Origin: DATBDM01 sp034664425
Lineage (GTDB): Bacteria; Actinomycetota; Thermoleophilia; Solirubrobacterales; Solirubrobacteraceae
Direction of reading: 5' to 3'
NCBI GenBank assembly: GCA_034664425.1
Contig: JAXDHR010000148.1
Span: 1 to 8,481, forward strand
DNA length: 8,481 nt
The notes under the pieces are model-generated. The model searched no databases, had not been told where the DNA came from, and saw nothing but the letters and a program-made list of their open reading frames with translations. Shown here piece after piece: positions 5,257 through 8,481 of this stretch (position 1 is the stretch's first letter; every line of letters starts with the position of its first letter). The position numbers and the translations under genes are program-made.

Positions 5257-6768
5257 TCAACGGCGCCTGCGGTCGCGCAGCACGCGCTCGTCGCCGACGC
5301 GCAGCGTCACGCGGGCGGCGTCGAGCGCCTCGAGCAGCGCCTGGGCGTAGCGGCGTGACGTGCCGAGCTCGTCGCGCAGGCCGGCGACGGTGATCGAGCC
5401 GTCGCGGGCGATGCGCGCCTCGACGCGGGCGCGCACCGCCGTGAGCGCGTCCGCGTGCAGATGCATGTCGCGCCCCAGCCGGACCGCGCGCCCGTGCGCC
5501 CGCAGCGCCGCGAGATCCGCCGGCGTCGCACCCAGCTCGGCGTCGGGCGGCGGCTCGTGGCCGGCGGCGCGCAGGCTCGCCTCCGCCGCGAGCTCGGCGG
5601 GACCGAGCGGCGGCGGCTCGGCCGCCGCCGGAACGCTTCGCGGGGCCGGAGGGGGAGCCGGCGGAGCGTCGGGCTCGCCGCGCTCGAGCCGGGCCAGCCG
5701 CGCGAGCAGATCGCGCGACGGACCGTGGCGCGGCGGCGCGGGATCGAGCACCAACCCGCCGCCGAGCGTGTCCGGCGGCGCGAGCGAGCGCAGCACGAGC
5801 CGGTCGCCGCGCAACGCCACGAGCGGCTGTTCGAGTCGCAGCTGGGCGAAGCGGCCGCCCAGCTCCGCGAGCCGCGCCGGCACCTCGCGCGTGCCGTGGT
5901 GGACCGCGACCCGAGTCCCGTGGTCGGGCCGCGCGTCGGGCGTCACCCAGCTCAGCGCCGCATCGATGCGGAAGGTCGCGGCGGGCAGCGGGTCGCCGGC
6001 TGCGATCACGTCGCCGCGGCCGACCTCGTCGCGGCCGACGCCCCCGAGGTTGAGCGCCACGCGCTGGCCGGCCGCCGCCCGCTCGACCGGGGTGTCGTGG
6101 ATCTGGACGGCGCGCACCCGCGCGCGGCGGCCCGCGGGCAGGATCACGACCTCGTCGCCGGGCGACGCGGCGCCCGACCACAGCGTCCCGGTGACCACCG
6201 TGCCCGCGCCGCGGATCGTGAACGAGCGGTCGACGTGCAGCCGCAGCACGGCGTCGCCGCCGGCGCGCGCCGGGACGGTGGCGGCCAGCGCGTCGAGCGC
6301 GCCCCGCAGCGTCTCGATCCCCTCCCGGGTTCGCCCACTCACCGGCACGATCGCGGACGCGTCCGGCAGCAGCGCGCGTGCCTCCTCCGCCGCGCGCTCG
6401 GGATCGGCGAGGTCGGTCTTGGTCACCGCCACCACGCCGCGCGTCACGCCGAGCGCCGCGAGCACCGCGGCGTGCTCGCGCGTCTGCGGCATCACGCCGT
6501 CGTCGGCGGCGACCACCATCAGGTAGACGTCGATCCCGGTCGCCCCGGCGACCATCGTGCGCACGAAGCGCTCGTGCCCGGGCACGTCGACGAGCGACAG
6601 GGAGCGCCCGGACGGCAGCGCCAGCCGCGCGTAGCCGAGCGCGATCGAGATCCCGCGCGCGCGTTCCTCGGGCAGCCGGTCGGTGTCCGTTCCGGTGAGC
6701 GCGCGTACGAGCGCGGTCTTGCCGTGGTCGATGTGCCCCGCGGTGCCGAGCGTCAGCGGATCGCTCAT
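5257..6768 (-). CDS. selB: Selenocysteine-specific elongation factor SelB
   Basis: A 503-residue translational GTPase that delivers Sec-tRNA(Sec) to UGA codons marked by a SECIS hairpin. The G domain shows G1 GHIDHGKT (11-18), the SelB-style switch I RLPEERARGISIALGYA (31-47), G3 DVPGHE (61-66) and G4 TKTD (116-119). EF-Tu-like domains II and III follow (about 172-345), with FTIRGAGTVVTGTLWSG and DRLVLRSLAPPDTLGGG. The C-terminal domain IV ends in a winged helix with LRDELGTSRRYAQALLEALD (464-483) and VGDERVLRDR, the mRNA-hairpin-binding part. The protein is short compared with about 610-640 residues in well-studied SelB; a Pro-rich linker (365-389) replaces part of domain IV. ATG 6768 overlaps the selA TGA as ATGA, so it is translationally coupled to selA. 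Confidence 0.95.
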   Translation of the reverse strand: MSDPLTLGTAGHIDHGKTALVRALTGTDTDRLPEERARGISIALGYARLALPSGRSLSLVDVPGHERFVRTMVAGATGIDVYLMVVAADDGVMPQTREHAAVLAALGVTRGVVAVTKTDLADPERAAEEARALLPDASAIVPVSGRTREGIETLRGALDALAATVPARAGGDAVLRLHVDRSFTIRGAGTVVTGTLWSGAASPGDEVVILPAGRRARVRAVQIHDTPVERAAAGQRVALNLGGVGRDEVGRGDVIAAGDPLPAATFRIDAALSWVTPDARPDHGTRVAVHHGTREVPARLAELGGRFAQLRLEQPLVALRGDRLVLRSLAPPDTLGGGLVLDPAPPRHGPSRDLLARLARLERGEPDAPPAPPPAPRSVPAAAEPPPLGPAELAAEASLRAAGHEPPPDAELGATPADLAALRAHGRAVRLGRDMHLHADALTAVRARVEARIARDGSITVAGLRDELGTSRRYAQALLEALDAARVTLRVGDERVLRDRRRR

Positions 6769-8114
6769 CGGGCGGCGCGCGCGGCGGCGGCGACCGCGTC
6801 GAGCTCGTCCTCGGCCAGTGTGCGCGGGTCGAGCAGCAGCCGGCCGTCCTCGATCCGGCCCGCGACGGGCGGGTCGTGCGCACGCAGCCGCGCGGCGAGC
6901 GCGTCGGGATCGGCGGCCTCCAGCGCGACGGCGGGCCCGGGCAGCTCGAGCAGCGGCAGCGCACCGCCGCCAACCTTGGCGACGGCGCCCACGACCGACG
7001 CTCCGCCGCCGATCGCGTCGGCGAGCCGCCCGGCGCGCGCGGACAGCTCGGCCGCCGAGACGGTCAGCATCGCCAGCACCGGGATCTCGCGACGCGCGCG
7101 CTCGGGATCGAGGTACAGGCGCAGCGTGGCCTCGAGCGCGGCGAGCGAGAGCTTGTCGAGCCGCAGCGCGCGCGCCAGCGGGTGCGAGCGCGCCGCGGCG
7201 ATCGCCTCGGCACGGCCGACGAGGATCCCGGCCTGCGGACCGCCCAGCAGCTTGTCGCCCGAGAAGCAGACCAGCGCGGCGCCGGCCGCAACCGAGCGGC
7301 GCACGGACGGCTCGTCGGCCAGCACCGGGATGTCGTCGGCGAGCACGCCCGAGCCGACGTCGTCGATCACGGGGACGCCGAGCGCGCAGAGCTCCTCGAT
7401 CTCGACCTCCTGCACGAAGCCGAGCTGGCGGAAGTTCGACGGGTGCGCGCGCAGGATCGCGCCGGTCCGCTCGCTCATCGCCCGCTCGTAGTCCCCGCGG
7501 CGGGTGCGGTTCGTCGTGCCGACCTCGACCAGGCGCGCGCCGGCCTGCAGGACAACGTCGGGGATCCGGAAGCCGCCGCCGATCTCCACGAGCTGCCCGC
7601 GCGAGACGATCACCTGATCGCGGCCCCCCCGGCCTGTCAGCGCCGCCGCGGCGAGCAGCGTCGCGCCGGCGCAGTTGTTGACGGCGATCGCGTCCTGGGC
7701 GCCGGTCAGCTCGCGCAGCAGCGGCGCGACGTGATCATGGCGCGAGCCGCGCGCGCCCGCTGCCGCGTCCCATTCGAGGTTCGCGTAGCCCTCGGCGGCG
7801 GCGGTCACGGCGTCCCGGGCGGCGGGCGCGAGCGGGGCGCGCCCCAGGTTCGTGTGCACGATGACGCCGGTGGCGTTGAGCACGCGCCTCAGCCGCGGCT
7901 GCGACAAGGCGGCGGCCCACGCGCGGGCGCGCGCCGGGAGGTCCGCCTCAGCCTCCGCCCCGGCGAGCAGCTCGGCGCGCCGGGCGGCAAGCACGGCGCG
8001 CGCGGCGGCGACCGAGACCGGCCGTGGTGCGTCCACCTCGGCCGCGAGCCGGTCGACCGCCGGCAGGTTGCGCAACCCTCCAGTGCCGTCTGCGCCGTCG
8101 GCCCGCTGCACCAT
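6765..8114 (-). CDS. selA: L-seryl-tRNA(Sec) selenium transferase SelA
   Basis: A 449-residue cytosolic PLP enzyme of normal length (E. coli about 463) that converts Ser-tRNA(Sec) to Sec-tRNA(Sec) using selenophosphate. The N-terminal domain has NLPAVDRLAAEV (16-27). The catalytic domain shows NATGVIVHTNLGRAPL (80-95), SRGQLVEIGGGFRIPDV (171-187), GTTNRT (199-204), HPSNFRQLGF (224-233), DDVGSG (251-256) and the PLP lysine K288 in FSGDKLLGGPQAG. All key motifs are intact. ATG 8114 is chosen because TACTCT ends 6 bases upstream. It is the first gene of a selA-selB operon (ATGA overlap) and divergent from the acyl-CoA mutase. A run of seven C on the + strand (7624-7630) lies within it, but the frame stays open. 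Confidence 0.96.
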   Translation of the reverse strand: MVQRADGADGTGGLRNLPAVDRLAAEVDAPRPVSVAAARAVLAARRAELLAGAEAEADLPARARAWAAALSQPRLRRVLNATGVIVHTNLGRAPLAPAARDAVTAAAEGYANLEWDAAAGARGSRHDHVAPLLRELTGAQDAIAVNNCAGATLLAAAALTGRGGRDQVIVSRGQLVEIGGGFRIPDVVLQAGARLVEVGTTNRTRRGDYERAMSERTGAILRAHPSNFRQLGFVQEVEIEELCALGVPVIDDVGSGVLADDIPVLADEPSVRRSVAAGAALVCFSGDKLLGGPQAGILVGRAEAIAAARSHPLARALRLDKLSLAALEATLRLYLDPERARREIPVLAMLTVSAAELSARAGRLADAIGGGASVVGAVAKVGGGALPLLELPGPAVALEAADPDALAARLRAHDPPVAGRIEDGRLLLDPRTLAEDELDAVAAAARAAR

Positions 8115-8120
8115 GGCCCG

Positions 8121-8126
8121 AGAGTA
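8121..8126 (-). promoter_or_regulatory. -10 hexamer TACTCT of the selAB operon (leaderless)
   Basis: On the minus strand TACTCT is followed by CGGGCC (6 bases) and ATG 8114. No Shine-Dalgarno sequence lies between. It overlaps the opposing mutase hexamer at the TA step 8125-8126. Confidence 0.6.
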
Positions 8127-8130
8127 CCCT
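8125..8130 (+). promoter_or_regulatory. -10 hexamer TACCCT of the acyl-CoA mutase gene (leaderless)
   Basis: TACCCT is followed by CCGGCCT (7 bases) and ATG 8138. It shares its first two bases with the selA hexamer on the other strand, so one polymerase probably excludes the other. No -35 element is recognisable. Confidence 0.6.
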
Positions 8131-8137
8131 CCGGCCT

Positions 8138-8481
8138 ATGGCCCTCGAGGACAAGGACGCCGCCGACCTCTCGGTCGCCCCGGTCGTCGGCCCGGATGAT
8201 CCCCGCCGCTTCACCGATTCGGGCATCGAGATCGAGCCGGTCTACAGCGAGGCGGATCTGCCCGAGGACCTCGACCTCGGCGAGCCCGGCGAGTTCCCGT
8301 TCACGCGCGGCGTGCACCGCGAGATGTACCGCAAGCGCCTCTGGACGATGCGCCAGTACGCCGGCTACGCGACGGCGAAGGAGTCCAACGAGCGCTACAA
8401 GTACCTGCTCGCCAACGGCTCGACCGGGCTCTCGATGGCCTTCGACCTGCCGACGCAGCTCGGCCTCGACTCCGACGACCC
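8138..8481 (+). CDS. Methylmalonyl-CoA mutase family protein, large subunit, N-terminal part
   Basis: 114 complete codons are visible and the gene runs off the right edge. The N-terminal ~35 residues are a variable arm, followed by EPVYSEADLP and the conserved start of the TIM-barrel domain: PFTRGVHREMYRKRLWTMRQ (54-73), AGYATAKESNERYKYLL and GLSMAFDLPTQLGLDSDD. Family members are adenosylcobalamin-dependent mutases that rearrange acyl-CoA carbon skeletons, such as methylmalonyl-CoA to succinyl-CoA in propionate metabolism. Tyr74 (RQYAG) matches the Tyr that methylmalonyl-CoA mutases use for the substrate carboxylate, where isobutyryl-CoA mutases have Phe. This favours methylmalonyl-type chemistry, but the second deciding residue lies outside the window and ethylmalonyl-CoA mutase is not excluded. 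ATG 8138 is supported by TACCCT 7 bases upstream. It is divergent from selA by 23 bp. Confidence 0.92.
   Translation, partial: MALEDKDAADLSVAPVVGPDDPRRFTDSGIEIEPVYSEADLPEDLDLGEPGEFPFTRGVHREMYRKRLWTMRQYAGYATAKESNERYKYLLANGSTGLSMAFDLPTQLGLDSDD

Noticed and set aside
5253..5300. Ferritin TGA as a recoded selenocysteine codon, given adjacent selAB
   Set aside because: The protein is already full length with a BfrB-like tail. The downstream frame is antisense to selB and shows no ferritin homology.
5066..6973. 635-codon minus-strand frame over selB and ferritin
   Set aside because: Arg/Ala-rich shadow in a different frame from selA and selB, whose motifs are unambiguous.
5455..7491. 678-codon + strand frame antisense to selB and selA
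   Set aside because: Low-complexity antisense translation with no recognisable domains and no promoter motif before its start.

Overview
The window is very GC-rich (by eye well above 70 %) and almost entirely coding. Dense packing, GTG/ATG starts, a BfrB-like ferritin, the style of the methylmalonyl-CoA mutase and the absence of Shine-Dalgarno sequences suggest an actinobacterium, perhaps a Thermoleophilia (Solirubrobacterales-like) lineage. That placement is inference. Nine genes plus one partial at the right edge are supported, and only about 77 bases lie outside genes.

Layout, left to right. (1) 1-4485 looks like a cell-envelope or exopolysaccharide neighbourhood: the C-terminal end of a SAM methyltransferase (+), a second methyltransferase (-), a two-gene + unit of a GT-B glycosyltransferase and an MFS transporter, then a second GT4 glycosyltransferase (-). 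The last is translationally coupled to a small Cys/Lys-rich protein of unknown function (4482-4700, -). (2) 4728-5255 (+) is a haem-free ferritin with a complete ferroxidase centre. (3) 5257-8114 (-) is a selA-selB operon, the enzymes that make and deliver selenocysteine; selC, selD and any selenoprotein are not in the window. (4) 8138-8481 (+) is the N-terminus of a B12-dependent acyl-CoA (methylmalonyl-CoA) mutase that runs off the end.

The most striking structure is regulatory. The window has three divergent gene pairs, separated by 26, 27 and 23 bp. In each gap both genes carry a TAnnCT hexamer ending 6 or 7 bases before the ATG or GTG. That is -10 spacing for transcription starting at the start codon, so all six transcription units look leaderless. 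The motif is absent from the three internal operon starts (2126, 4485, 6768). In two gaps the opposing hexamers form an inverted repeat, AGCCTA-GT-TAGGCT and a one-mismatch copy. In the third they overlap and share one TA step. These are candidate symmetric bidirectional promoters. At the other ends, convergent genes overlap by 20 and 19 bp or are 1 bp apart, with no room for terminators. Apart from this promoter architecture, I see no clearly novel multi-gene system here; there are no RNA genes, CRISPR arrays, insertion sequences or phage genes.
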